A stretch of 64,000 nucleotides of DNA. Origin: Antedon mediterranea (lineage: Eukaryota > Echinodermata > Crinoidea > Comatulida > Antedonidae). Shown here piece after piece: positions 53,201 through 63,487 of the stretch; position 1 is the first letter of the stretch; each line of letters opens with the position of its first letter. Position numbers and translations under genes: made by a program. The stretch is from contig NC_092670.1 of assembly GCF_964355755.1 (NCBI RefSeq), positions 11,593,201 through 11,657,200 of the forward strand, read 5' to 3'. The notes under the pieces are model-generated. The model was not told where the DNA came from. It saw only the letters and a list, made by a program, of their open reading frames with translations, and ran no database searches.

Positions 53201-56200
53201 GTAGCAACACACAATATAGCTAACAGAATAAGCTGCATTTTAATGACCCATTTCACCCCAGCGATGTTTACAGCAAGTAGAAGCAGGATCGTTCCAATAC
53301 CCACGCCCCTCACAGCCCATGTGTTGTCCCAGTTGAGCGTTTCCGACACGGATTCACCAAAACCGGTGCAATACAACGCACAGGCAACCGTCTGTTTTGG
53401 AAAGGAATTTCAAAATAATCAATTGTTAAAAGATGCAAGTAATTTGACCATCAGGAAAAGACGGATCATCCGTACTATTCCTTGTGATTGTTCAAACAAC
53501 TTGTTTGAATTGTTTTAAAAAAGTAAATTTTGACAGGAAATGCTTCACATTTACAATGGAGAATATGTATGTTACGCATAAGTTTAGAAACCTAGCAAGA
53601 TTTGTGATTTATTACCTGGCCAAATGCATACATAATTCCTAAAGTTCCGCCCATTCTACTTCCTAACACGTGTGATAATAGAAAATAAACACCACCACTT
53701 TGAATTTTACATCTTTCACAAATGCCGATTGCTGACAATGCTGCCACCAACGCTACGATTACAGTGATGAAGATAATTAACACTGACAATCCTATACCTG
53801 CATTGCCCTGGAAAAAATCATGAAAAACATATTATACAATGCAATGGTAGTATGTTAACGGTGGCTATTGAGTCTAAACGTCATTCTATTGCATATTGTC
53901 AGGGTTTTAAATCCAGTTCTTTTTTCTTTTCTCATTCAGTTCTGTTTTCATTAACGTACAGTATGGCCTTGCACAGCTTTGATGGAAAACACCCTTGGGT
54001 TTTCCATAAGAAAATTAAGTATTATTATTGTAATATTATTCTTAATCTTTATGATCATTGCTTTTGAACAAAATTCAATGATTTATTAAATGTTAAATTA
54101 TTCAAGGTGTCTCTAAATAGAGGTTTTAAAAAGTACATTGCCCCTCGTTCAATGAGAAAATTGTCCCTGAATAGGGGTGTCCTAAAGGAAATGTACTACT
54201 GTAATTAACATGTACAGATTTTAATTTTAAACAAATCTTTATAAACAAAATAGCACTCGGTGATCTGTGTCATTAATAGCAATCCACAATAGTGTAATTA
54301 CAAAATGACACGCGTGGAATAATAATAACAAGCTCTGATTGGCTTTGTCACGCATGACTGCACAAGCTTACATTAGTCATTCTCATTTCAATCAATCTAC
54401 CAAGTTTGCAATGCGACAAAATCCATTGCTTTTAGCTTTCCGTGTCTCAGATTGAGCCATGTTATTTTTTCTCTTGCGTTTTTCAGCATGTTAAATCTGG
54501 CATTAAGCAGCTTTACAATGTGCGTTGATCAGGCATTATTACTTCGCCTGATTTCATTCCAATTTGTTTACGACATTTACACATCAAACATACATTAACC
54601 CACAATCATGCGTTATCACTGACAACACCAATACCGATATATATTATTTTGTGTTGGTGTATATTTGTTTACTGTAGTGTGATAGATAATTTAATGTAAA
54701 CAATTTCAAAATCTTACAGTATAGTGTCTTGTTATTTTCTTCACAGAATGAGATCAATCAAATTTATGTTTATGAACAAATTCAACAGTATCTTTATGAT
54801 GTCATTACTTCCACTGATACTGTATTTGAATAAAATTTCAATGAACATTTTTATGTGTTTAAAGCTCTGTCTCCATTATCAAACTTGTTGGACAAAAAAA
54901 GTGTGATGTGCCCAAATATGGTAGTGATATACCCCAATATGGTAGTGGTATGACATCATCATGTCCATATACAGTATCACATTTTTTTGTCAACATAAAG
55001 TTTGATAGTGTAGACATAGCTTAAGATTTTAAATATTTCTTACCACCATCCATCCAGTTCGTAAGAAGATCACCACACCAAATATATTGATCATACATGA
55101 TGTAAATACCCCATCCCATGTACCAAACAGCACCGGTTCCTTTATAAAGAAGTTAGCTTTCCACCACGGTTTATGCCCTGTGCCACTCTATAATAAAAGC
55201 AGGACACAAAACACAATTAATCATTTAATAATTGAGATAATTAAACCTTTAATGAATATGATTCGTTACATGACTGTGAACTGTAGAATTGTTGACGGGA
55301 TTATTTAAATCAACATAAAAAAACAATAAATTAACAGCACAAGATTAAATGAATGACCAGGGGTACATGACACCAACCAAAATAATAGGGAAGGCCATCT
55401 TGGTACGCATGATTTAAGAAAGCCTGTAGCTTAGGCCTAGCAGAGACCAAAACCAAAATAGCTGGACATAAAAAAAACGAATGAATGACACTGACAGTGT
55501 ATTGGAATTACAACAAAAAATGTATTCAAAATAATATTCAGTACTGTAAAACCAAATAAAATAGAAACTTATAATATTAATAATTATGATTTAAAAAGCA
55601 AACCAAAAGTACAGTATACCACATTTAGAGCTTCCCTTCTGTTAATGTTACAATACATAAAAATATTAGCAGTTTTAGAAATTGACAATATAGTTTTTTA
55701 CTGTTTAAGCTTGGTTCCCACTAAGGACGCAACGCAAGGACATAACGCAACGCAAAGTGATTTCAATTGACCAATCTCAAGCGATTGATTATTTGAACAG
55801 TTGCGTGTGATTGGTTCAACTCGCTACGTCCTAGTGGGAACAGAGATATAAAATCAGATTAATTTTAGAACAATATAATCAATTCTGAACTACTGTACAA
55901 TGTTGATGGCCATTGACCTTTGCACAGGCCCGGCAAATAATATTACATTGGATGGTGACGCAAAAATGATATAATGATTATGATATAAATACTCGGGGTA
56001 GAATGTTTCAGTTAAAAAATGTCTACTGTAAAGTAGATTGTAACGTAAATTATCTTATAAAAATGATATTACAGTATCACTGATCAGACTTCAGAAACAA
56101 AAACTATATTGTTTACTGATTAATAAAATCCAAGTATAATCCCACTCCTCGTTAAATATTGTACCCAGACCTCAGGCACTTTACTCGTTCATACAGTTAA

Positions 56201-59200
56201 TAATTAAAATGTAAAAATGATTTTACTTCAGTTACTGCAGTAACTGTATATTTCGTTAATTCTTTAAATACTGTTTTTTTTTTGGGGGGGGGGGGGGCAA
56301 TCATTCATACACATTGTTTATTTCAGAGACTGTCACTGTGTCAGTAACTGCAATAGAATAATTTTGACATAATAATATCTAAATTATATTTATTATTGAA
56401 TGGTCATGACCTTATCTAAATATTTTGTTGTACAGCAGCATCATGCCATACACCCACACTTTATGTACTATGTAAATTTATCATTTTTCTAATTCATAAA
56501 AGGAATTTTCATTATCATAAACACACTACTTCAAAGGTCAAAGGTTGGCATAGTTTTATTCAAGGTAGAAAATTTGTAATGTAAAATAAATGAGAAATGA
56601 TCAGAAATAGATATTATTATTATAATTCCAAAAAGTAGTATTAGTTATTACATTAAAAAATACAGTGCAAGAAACTATATTAAACAACAATAATATAATA
56701 ATAATGTAATTCGCAGGAAAAATTTCAGACTTTGCTGCTTTTATCATTACTGTCTATAATATAACACCAATACTATAGTATTAATTGTATTGTACAGTAA
56801 AGTGTGCATCAAATAATTTAAATAGACAACATTTTTTCTCCGCTATATAGCTACAGTAACCCAACTTTTGAAGCAATATTATGCTGTGTTTATTTATCTG
56901 CTAATAGTGTTCAATGGGGACAATTTACTGAATTGTGTTCACAGGTAAATCGTCAAGTAGGCCTATTGAAAATGATAATAACTATTAACATCAGAGATTG
57001 AGTGGGCTGGTAGCAAAATGCAGATAATAAGATCACAATTTGATACTAGTCCAGTTTGCAGTTTTAGGAAATTTATTCACTTCTGTAGAAAAAAAACCCA
57101 AATATTAAAAAATAATGATTTTATTTTCATGAAAATAAACAGTTACATTTGAATACCAAAACCACTGTTTTATGACAATTTGACTATTTTTCATTTCGAT
57201 TTGTTTTTCCAGGTAAATATAATTTTTCTTTTTTAACCAAATGTTTGGTCAAAATGAATGACTATTAATTTGACATGGCATATTCAACAACAAATATTTT
57301 TTTAAATGGGGACAATTTACTGAATTGTGTTCACAGGTAAATCGTCAAGTAGGCCTATTGAAAATGATAATAACTATTAACATCAGAGATTGAGTGGGCT
57401 GGTAGCAAAATGCAGAATTTGTTTAAATACTTTATGTGTGGGATGATGTTGCGATGATGTTGCGATGAAATGTTATGATAAAATTCATGTTTCATCAGGG
57501 CTGAAGTTAGAGGCTGTCAAACAAAGCAACAACTAATCTTCAGTCATGTATCATGCATTTTATTATTTTTATTTATTTTATTAATAATTTATTATCTTAT
57601 TTTTAGCTTCTATTCAGGAAAGATTCAGGGAGGGGGAGGGGAAAGGGCTTAGTTTTACAATGAAAATACTGTACAGCTCTCTCAACGAAACATTACCAGT
57701 AAAAAATACACAAAATTCATTGTCCCTTGATTTGTTCCTACTGCTTTTGATATGATGTGGAAGATTGCTTTTTATTTTATTAATCATTTAAAATGTATTA
57801 TTATCTACTGTACATCTTCTTTTTTTTTAGGGCTTGCTGTCTTGCATTTCTATATTTGGCATCTTTCTTGACCTTTGCCTTCGTAAAAAATATTTTAATA
57901 TTGAGAAGCGCTTCACATTATTGCTGTACCGCAACTATTTTTGCTTACGGTGCTTATGGTGACACAGCTCTGTTGGCTCTGTTAATGTGTTCTGTGTTTT
58001 TGTCTTTTCTTGTGGATGATATTGGTGCAATAATCATTTATACCAGGATTGAATTGGTAAATATTAGAGAAAATGTGTCAAATCGGCCGATCAACTTGCC
58101 CGAGTCTCTACTTTACAACGATTTTTTCAAGCCCGACGACGTAGGCCTACCAAATCCGGTATTGAAAACCCCGCGAAGAAGAGGTAGGCGTGGCGGTGTT
58201 TTAGCGAGGCTTAGGCGAGATTCGTGGAAATCACCGTTACCAAGTATCTTTTTAGGTAACGTGAGATCTCTAAAAAACAAATTTGACGAACTTACCTGCT
58301 GCTTAAACACAAAACGCGAATTTTGTAACTCTTGTATTTTCGCATTTACGGAAACCTGGCTTGATCAAAATGTACCCGATCAGTACGTCACACCACAGAA
58401 TTTTGGGATGTACAGACAGGATCGTGACTCGGAAGCTGTAGGGAAATCCCGCGGGGGCGGAGTATGTCTACTTGTTAATCAAAATTGGTGTAAGGATGTA
58501 AAGAATCTGTCAGCCATATGCACATCGCAGCTGGAGGCGCTTACGATTCGCTGTCGTCCTTTCTACTTACCACGAGAGTTGACGTCGCTAATCATAACAG
58601 TAGTCTACATACCTCCTGATGCAAATGCAGAATCCGCGGCTACCCAACTATCTACTATAGTAACTGACAACGAATTAAAACATCCAAATGCAACTTCCAT
58701 AATATTAGGTGATTTCAACCACGTAAATTTGAAGAAAACGCTCCCCAAATTGTTTCAACATGTTACGGTTGCGACCCGGAACAATAACATCTTGGATCAT
58801 TGTTATACAACAATTAAAGATGCTTACAGGTCACTGAAGCGACCTCCACTTGGCGAGTCCGACCACAACCTAATTTACATGATACCACGATACAGATGTC
58901 AGTTCAAGCGCGAGGCTGTCAAATCACGCATGATTAGCAAATGGACACCGGATAATATTATGAAACTACAAGGCTGCTTTGATTGTACAGACTGGAATGC
59001 TTTTAAGGACAGTTCGGACATTAACTTATGTACTGAATCCGTTATTTCATATATTAAATTCTGCCAGGACATATGTATTGATAAAGACGTAGTTAAGATA
59101 TATCCAAATCAAAACCCATGGTTTAATAAGTCTATTAAGGATCTGATACGAAATAGAGACAGGGCTTTCAGATCAAATGATAAGGATCTATTTAGGAAAT

Positions 59201-62200
59201 CAAAATACGAGTTAAGAAAGGGAATAAATAAAGCCAAGAGAGAATATAAAAATAGGTTAGAGGAAGATATATCTTCCGGCGATTCCAGAGAGTTATGGAA
59301 AAGCTTAAATAAAATAACTAACTACAAACCAAAATCTGATAAAATTAACTCAAATGATGACCTACCCCAACGACTGAATGATTTCTTCAGTCGTTTTGAC
59401 ACTCCCCCTCTCCATGAAGACAATAATTATGAAAATGGTAATGATGTACCGTTAGTTGTTCTTGAAGAGAATACTTGTATTGAGTTTAGTAGATGTAAGT
59501 CAAATAAGTCAGCTGGTCCAGACGGTATATCCCCTATGCTTGTTAAACATTGTTGCAAACAGATTGCCCATATTTTTACATACATTTTCAATTTCTCTCT
59601 TATATCTCAAATTATTCCGCGATGTTTTAAAGATTCTATAATAGTTCCAATTCCGAAACGTTCCCCAATCGAAACCCTGAATGATTATCGACCTATAACA
59701 TTAACATCGGTTCTGATGAAATGCTTTGAACATATAGTCCTTAATTACCTAAAGGCCAAGTGTCCTCGAGATCTTGACCAATATCAGTTCGCCTATAGAT
59801 CAAACCGGTCTACCGAAGATGCTGTATCGATCACTTTGCATAGGATCTTAGAGCATCTCGAATGTGATAAAAGATATGCTAGGATTTTATATATAGATTT
59901 TAGTTCAGCATTTAATACGATTGTACCGTATAAGTTACACACTAAGATGGTTGAAATCGGTTTCGATATTTCTATATGTAACTGGGTGTTAAACTTTTTA
60001 ACTGATCGACCCCAACGTACTAAAGTGGGTACCACTATATCAGATAAGCGTATTATAAATACAGGTGTACCACAGGGCTGTGTACTGTCGCCCTTTCTTT
60101 TTACTTTATTTACTTATGACTGTGTTACCTACTACAGTAACTGTCACATCGCTAAATTTGCGGATGATACTACCATTGTAGGTCTAATCAATGATGACAG
60201 TGATGAGTCTAATTATCGCAACCAAGTTAAACGAGTTGTAGACTGGTGTAACGAAAACAATCTGTTCTTGAATGTATCTAAGACTAAAGAAATGGTTGTT
60301 GATTTCCGTAAATCACTTAATGTCAAATATCCAATATTTATTAATGGTATATCAGTTGAGTTTGTAGAAGAATTTAAATTCTTGGGTATTTATATTTCAA
60401 ATGATCTGAAGTGGCATATTAACACACGTAACATTATTAGAAAGGCCCAAAGAAGAATCTACTTCCTACGTAGACTTAAATCATTTGGTATAAACTCTGA
60501 AATAATGTCGTCCTTCTATAGGTCAGTTATAGAGAGTGTAATAACGTATTCTTTAACGGTATGGTTCGGTAGCGCTACCGAAAATGAAAAGCGTGACCTA
60601 AATAGAATAGTCAAGACCGCATCGCGTATAATTGGATCTACACAACTGCCTTTGGAGAACATATTTTCGGATCGTCTTCTGAAAAAGGCAGTGGCTATCA
60701 AAGATGATCATTTTCATCCGGCCTCTAGTATGTTCCAGTTGATGTGCAGCGGTCGGCGATTTCGTTCTATTAAGGCCAATAAGGCACGATTTACAAATAG
60801 TTTCTTTCCAGGATCTATTAGAGCCTTAAATATGATGTAGACTTTTTTTTGTAATGTTCTTGTTTTTTGAGTTCGTGTTGTGTCCGTTGGATATTGTGCT
60901 CCGCCAACAGAGCAAACAGAATTTCTATGTTTTTCCTAAAACGAATGATAATAAATGATACTTGACTTGACTTGACTTGACTTGACTTACAACCATGGAG
61001 ACGTTCTGATATAATTTTTTGATGCAAGACCTTGTGTTAATTTCGAAGGCTACATTCAACAGCAGATGTTGTTCAGCGAATTAACATGATCAAATACAGA
61101 ATTGATAGATTACTAGAACTGAAAGATTATTTTTAACATCCGCTGACGTTAAACTTACAGATTGCTAATATTTATAATTAATTAAACCTAATCAAATAAT
61201 ATCATCAATCATTCATAATAAATTTATCAAAAATAAGCAATACTGTAATACTGTAATAAGTAATTGTCTAAACTGACATTCTATTTATTATTCGTATTGT
61301 ACTTTAATAAAACTATAATTATATTAATGTAAACTGTTGAAATAAATAATTAAATATAATCATAAAAAAGGCTAACTTTTAATAGTATATTTTTAAATAA
61401 TGATTTTATTCGTTTACAAACAAAAGAATGTAAAAATAGACACAGATTCATTTTAACCTAGTACCTAATTATTTTCAATTTTATCGATATTTTCAATACA
61501 GAAAAACTAATCAAATTCAAAAAGAATCCATAAAAATATTTTAAGTTTGAAAAATAAATTTCTGTGTAAAATGATTTGATCTAAAATAAAATGGGACTAA
61601 GGCAAAAGTTTCCATTACATACTGTACAGAAAAAAAAATTAAAGGTAATGTTGAATGTCTCAGCATTAACACATATTTCACTGATACTAGCAAAAAAAAT
61701 AAATTTAAACGAATAAATCAAATTTACATGTCATTGCATAAAAGACGAGATTAAAAAAAAGGTAAATATTAAATTACTAAACCCCTTTTTTCAGGTAAAC
61801 TACTGTATATACCACTGTCACTAAAAAAATATTATTTTTTTTAATAAAACATTTTTTATGGGGGACATACTGCACTGCTAAATACTGTATATTCGACTTA
61901 TACTTCTCTATTATCATTGTCAGATTAAAACATTATACCCTACCTTAAATATTGTCCCTAAGATGTTTATTTATAATAAACTAAATATTTAAATACTAAA
62001 TTTATTTATTTCTACATTTACAACACAGAATAATTGTCACCAAATTGTTTTAAAGTAAACATATTATACACTGCACTGTATTTGAAAAATTTCAATTTTA
62101 TCTGGAACAAAATTACAGTACCTGTTTGTAGTACAAGTTAATAATACACTTTACAAATAAAAATAAAACACATTTTTTATTGAAAAAAAAATATAACAAA

Positions 62201-63487
62201 CATTTCAAATCAGTTGATTGAAGGAAATAAATATTATTTAAAAATCTGCACATCCACAACATTTTAAGTTTCTATGTGCATATAGTTTGTTTTTTAAAAT
62301 ATGTTGTCAATTAGCATAAAACTAAAATTTTGAAGAAAATGTAATATGGCACAGTGATGCTAGAATTATGAACTGTAGGAATGAGAAAAACAGCACTTGG
62401 ATTCTAGATTCCAAAGGTCGGTGGCACGAAACGTGTCTGTCGATGGTAATGCGTCATTTACGGCATCTTAGCAATGATGCTCATTTGTAAAAACGACAAC
62501 CGTTAGTCAGATTGCGAGTGTCTAAAACCTCAAGCGTGTTTTCAGCAACTATGTGCGCATAACAAATGAGTTGTGAAGGGCAATTTATGCATGTTTCTTG
62601 CAGTATAGTTGCAAGCTGACAATTAATAGAGTTGTAAATATTATACTGTAGATTGGGCCTAGTTTTTAAAATGAAATGAAAGAATAGTTAAAAAAGTAAT
62701 TCATGTTATTTTGCAATTGTTCGATTTCTCTAAGATTAAGTTATTTTTCTTCTTTCCCTCTAGTCTAATTTACTCTTTCTTAAAATATTACTTTACTTTA
62801 CTGAAAATAATAAAGTTATAAGACTATGCTTATCTTTTGTACATGAAGTACTGTACTGTGTATGTAATTTAAGCATGTAAAGTATGTTTGTATACTTAAA
62901 TTAAATTTAAGTAAATACATTTTTAAAGCATGAATATTCATCGTCCAGTAATAATATAATATCCTTATTTCAAATTAAACATATATTTGTTAACTTTCTA
63001 TCAAGCATAAATTTGTAAAACCCCAGTACAATGAGTTCTTTGTTGTAATTTTTATTATAGTATTTTTACTTACATTAGTTAGAATTTAAGAAAAAAAATT
63101 AATTCTTAAATTCCGCTGTTCCTAACTATGGAATTTTAATTAATAATTTAATGTATGTGTGGCTGCAATATGTCTATTGTTGGTGAACAACATAGCTTGA
63201 CACACACACACCTGTAAACTGTACTACTGTATACTACTGTATTTACTAACTCTGTAGCTTAGAAAACATGTATACATACATACCTGATGCTCATCGAATA
63301 TCTCCTGTATCTTTTCACCATGTTGACCTGGCGTCTGCTGGTAGCCCTCGGGATTGGCATTACTTGCAGCCCCTTTGTAATCCTCAGCAAGACCGAACCG
63401 GCCCCATTCAATGTTCTTAGGTGATTCTCTTTTCGATGATGTCATTAATTTGGCAGACTCACCTTCTTGGCCTATATTTTCAGCCAT
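41032..63487 (-). CDS. SLC12A8: Solute carrier family 12 member 8, nine common exons plus alternative last exons
   Basis: Exons in coding order: 63487-63284, 55187-55044, 53807-53616, 53391-53160, 51142-50853, 49923-49777, 47167-46699, 46258-46170, 45709-45534, then 43531-43330 or 41221-41032. All junctions are GT..AG with consistent phase. The product is 714 or 710 residues (human 714). Landmarks are [20 protein letters not shown] at TM1, [20 protein letters not shown]-like [49 protein letters not shown], a cytoplasmic loop with seven glutamates (about 509-515), [14 protein letters not shown] and two C-terminal helices. SLC12A8 is the divergent cation-chloride-cotransporter homologue; polyamine or amino acid transport, and disputed nicotinamide mononucleotide uptake, have been reported. 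The start ATG has G at -3 and +4. Intron 1 (8.1 kb) carries an antisense LINE. Confidence 0.95.
42375..42420 (+). repeat. 17-bp short tandem repeat, about three copies
   Basis: AAACTACCAACAACTTT repeats about three times, between the two SLC12A8 last exons. Confidence 0.6.
43330..43531 (-). CDS. SLC12A8: Alternative last exon 10a of SLC12A8
   Basis: After CCTTCCTAG the exon completes the AG| split codon of exon 9 as AGG (Arg) and encodes about 66 residues ending in TAA. It includes [20 protein letters not shown] then V, and [10 protein letters not shown]. The human C-terminus has the same QLT..NADFATRDRYHHSS-type motif. A reverse-strand AATAAA lies at 43310-43315, 15 bases past the stop, a possible polyadenylation signal although AT-rich DNA makes chance likely. 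This exon is nearer to exon 9 than 10b is. Confidence 0.85.
44240..44440 (+). repeat. Dispersed GC-richer repeat, member 3
   Basis: It begins near CACTGGCTAAACCCAGGGGT and ends near CTAAACCAGGGGGCTTTGCC followed by ATGTGCCCCTGCCACC. It is related to 25505-25735 (inverted) and 40655-40780. It lies in SLC12A8 intron 9, upstream of exon 10a. Confidence 0.4.
47880..48305 (+). repeat. Three diverged tandem copies of about 180-bp unit, SLC12A8 intron 6
   Basis: The segment AAGCCCA(T/C)C(T/C)TGGGATA followed by CACTCCA(A/T)ATTAG occurs near 47910, 48090 and 48240. Each is followed by a TTTGTATT...GGGAGCTGTG-like stretch, most clearly in the first two. Old tandem duplication within an intron; noncoding. 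Confidence 0.55.
48664..48831 (+). repeat. Direct repeat of about 37 bp around a short insert
   Basis: ATGTATATTGTGCAAATTAT followed by AACATTCATGCGTTCATT occurs at about 48665-48702 and 48794-48831. The roughly 90-bp segment between them is GC-richer (GACGCAAACCGTGCAGC). Local duplication, or an insertion bounded by an unusually long repeat. Confidence 0.6.
50600..50800 (+). repeat. 33-bp minisatellite, five to six copies, beside SLC12A8 exon 5
   Basis: Units of approximately ATGATACTGTACCACTGTTT followed by ATTGTCACTAGAC repeat with small indels, 50 bp past the exon 5 donor. They generate a spurious extension of the exon open frame. Confidence 0.7.
54862..55023. mobile_element. 160-bp MITE, copy c, next to SLC12A8 exon 2
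   Basis: Left end AAGCTCTGTCTCCATTATCA and right end GATAGTGTAGACATAGCTTA form clear imperfect inverted repeats, continued inside as GTTGGACAAAAAAAGTGTGA against TATCACATTTTTTTGTCAAC. The core GACATCATCATGTCCATAT is the inverse of that in copies at 16447 and 19260. It ends about 20 bp from the donor site of exon 2 (55044). Confidence 0.65.
55711..55845. mobile_element. 135-bp MITE whose end resembles the 59-bp satellite
   Basis: It starts TTGGTTCCCACTAAGGACGC and ends CTACGTCCTAGTGGGAACAG, an imperfect inverted repeat. The interior has AACGCAA repeats. The terminal motif matches the 59-bp RAB32-intron unit read on its minus strand (TTGGTTCCCACTAGGACGCA). Confidence 0.6.
56274..56297 (+). repeat. 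Poly-T / poly-G tract
   Basis: A run of T followed directly by about 13 G, in SLC12A8 intron 1. Length is likely unreliable in the assembly. Confidence 0.8.
56913..57416 (+). repeat. 112-bp direct repeat with 392-bp offset
   Basis: 56913-57024 and 57305-57416 are identical or nearly so, from AATGGGGACAATTTACTG to GCTGGTAGCAAAATGCAGA. The intervening 280 bp are unrelated. This looks like a recent local duplication upstream of the LINE; the copies do not flank the LINE. Confidence 0.85.
57793..60840 (+). CDS. LINE ORF: AP endonuclease and reverse transcriptase, 1015 codons
   Basis: No stop or frameshift interrupts the ORF. Apurinic-type endonuclease: N156 in GNVRSL, E187 in FTETWLD, GDFN at 306-309 and SDHN at 356-359. 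Reverse transcriptase: SAGPDGI, GVPQG at about 758-762, catalytic FADD at 789-792, then [10 protein letters not shown] and FKFLGI. These are the signatures of CR1/Rex1-group enzymes, which nick genomic DNA and copy their RNA onto the break. The first 100 or so residues are hydrophobic, aromatic and unlike the rest (they include poly-T translated to FFFF), so the true start may be internal and the N-terminus may read through flanking DNA. Intact catalytic residues suggest recent insertion and perhaps activity. Confidence 0.88.
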   Translation: MYYYLLYIFFFFRACCLAFLYLASFLTFAFVKNILILRSASHYCCTATIFAYGAYGDTALLALLMCSVFLSFLVDDIGAIIIYTRIELVNIRENVSNRPINLPESLLYNDFFKPDDVGLPNPVLKTPRRRGRRGGVLARLRRDSWKSPLPSIFLGNVRSLKNKFDELTCCLNTKREFCNSCIFAFTETWLDQNVPDQYVTPQNFGMYRQDRDSEAVGKSRGGGVCLLVNQNWCKDVKNLSAICTSQLEALTIRCRPFYLPRELTSLIITVVYIPPDANAESAATQLSTIVTDNELKHPNATSIILGDFNHVNLKKTLPKLFQHVTVATRNNNILDHCYTTIKDAYRSLKRPPLGESDHNLIYMIPRYRCQFKREAVKSRMISKWTPDNIMKLQGCFDCTDWNAFKDSSDINLCTESVISYIKFCQDICIDKDVVKIYPNQNPWFNKSIKDLIRNRDRAFRSNDKDLFRKSKYELRKGINKAKREYKNRLEEDISSGDSRELWKSLNKITNYKPKSDKINSNDDLPQRLNDFFSRFDTPPLHEDNNYENGNDVPLVVLEENTCIEFSRCKSNKSAGPDGISPMLVKHCCKQIAHIFTYIFNFSLISQIIPRCFKDSIIVPIPKRSPIETLNDYRPITLTSVLMKCFEHIVLNYLKAKCPRDLDQYQFAYRSNRSTEDAVSITLHRILEHLECDKRYARILYIDFSSAFNTIVPYKLHTKMVEIGFDISICNWVLNFLTDRPQRTKVGTTISDKRIINTGVPQGCVLSPFLFTLFTYDCVTYYSNCHIAKFADDTTIVGLINDDSDESNYRNQVKRVVDWCNENNLFLNVSKTKEMVVDFRKSLNVKYPIFINGISVEFVEEFKFLGIYISNDLKWHINTRNIIRKAQRRIYFLRRLKSFGINSEIMSSFYRSVIESVITYSLTVWFGSATENEKRDLNRIVKTASRIIGSTQLPLENIFSDRLLKKAVAIKDDHFHPASSMFQLMCSGRRFRSIKANKARFTNSFFPGSIRALNMM
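60841..60989 (+). repeat. 3' end and (CTTGA)n tail of the LINE
   Basis: After the TAG stop come a short 3' untranslated region and AATGATAATAAATGATA, then five or more CTTGA units. Tail repeats are made during target-primed reverse transcription in this clade and mark the 3' boundary. Confidence 0.8.
60990..63283. other. AT-rich part of SLC12A8 intron 1
   Basis: Nothing recognisable beyond AT-rich unique sequence with frequent TACTGTA words. No exon-like open frame with splice signals was seen between the LINE and exon 1. Confidence 0.4.

Larger units (their letters stand above)
57793..60989 (+). mobile_element. Non-LTR retrotransposon (Rex1/CR1-like LINE) in SLC12A8 intron 1
   Basis: An intact endonuclease/reverse-transcriptase ORF (57793-60840) is followed by about 120 bp of 3' sequence and a (CTTGA)n tail at 60960-60988 after an AATAAATGATA stretch. 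A simple-repeat tail of this kind is typical of Rex1/Babar and related CR1-clade elements. It is antisense to SLC12A8. The 5' boundary is not defined: no conserved 5' untranslated region or target duplication was seen. Confidence 0.85.
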
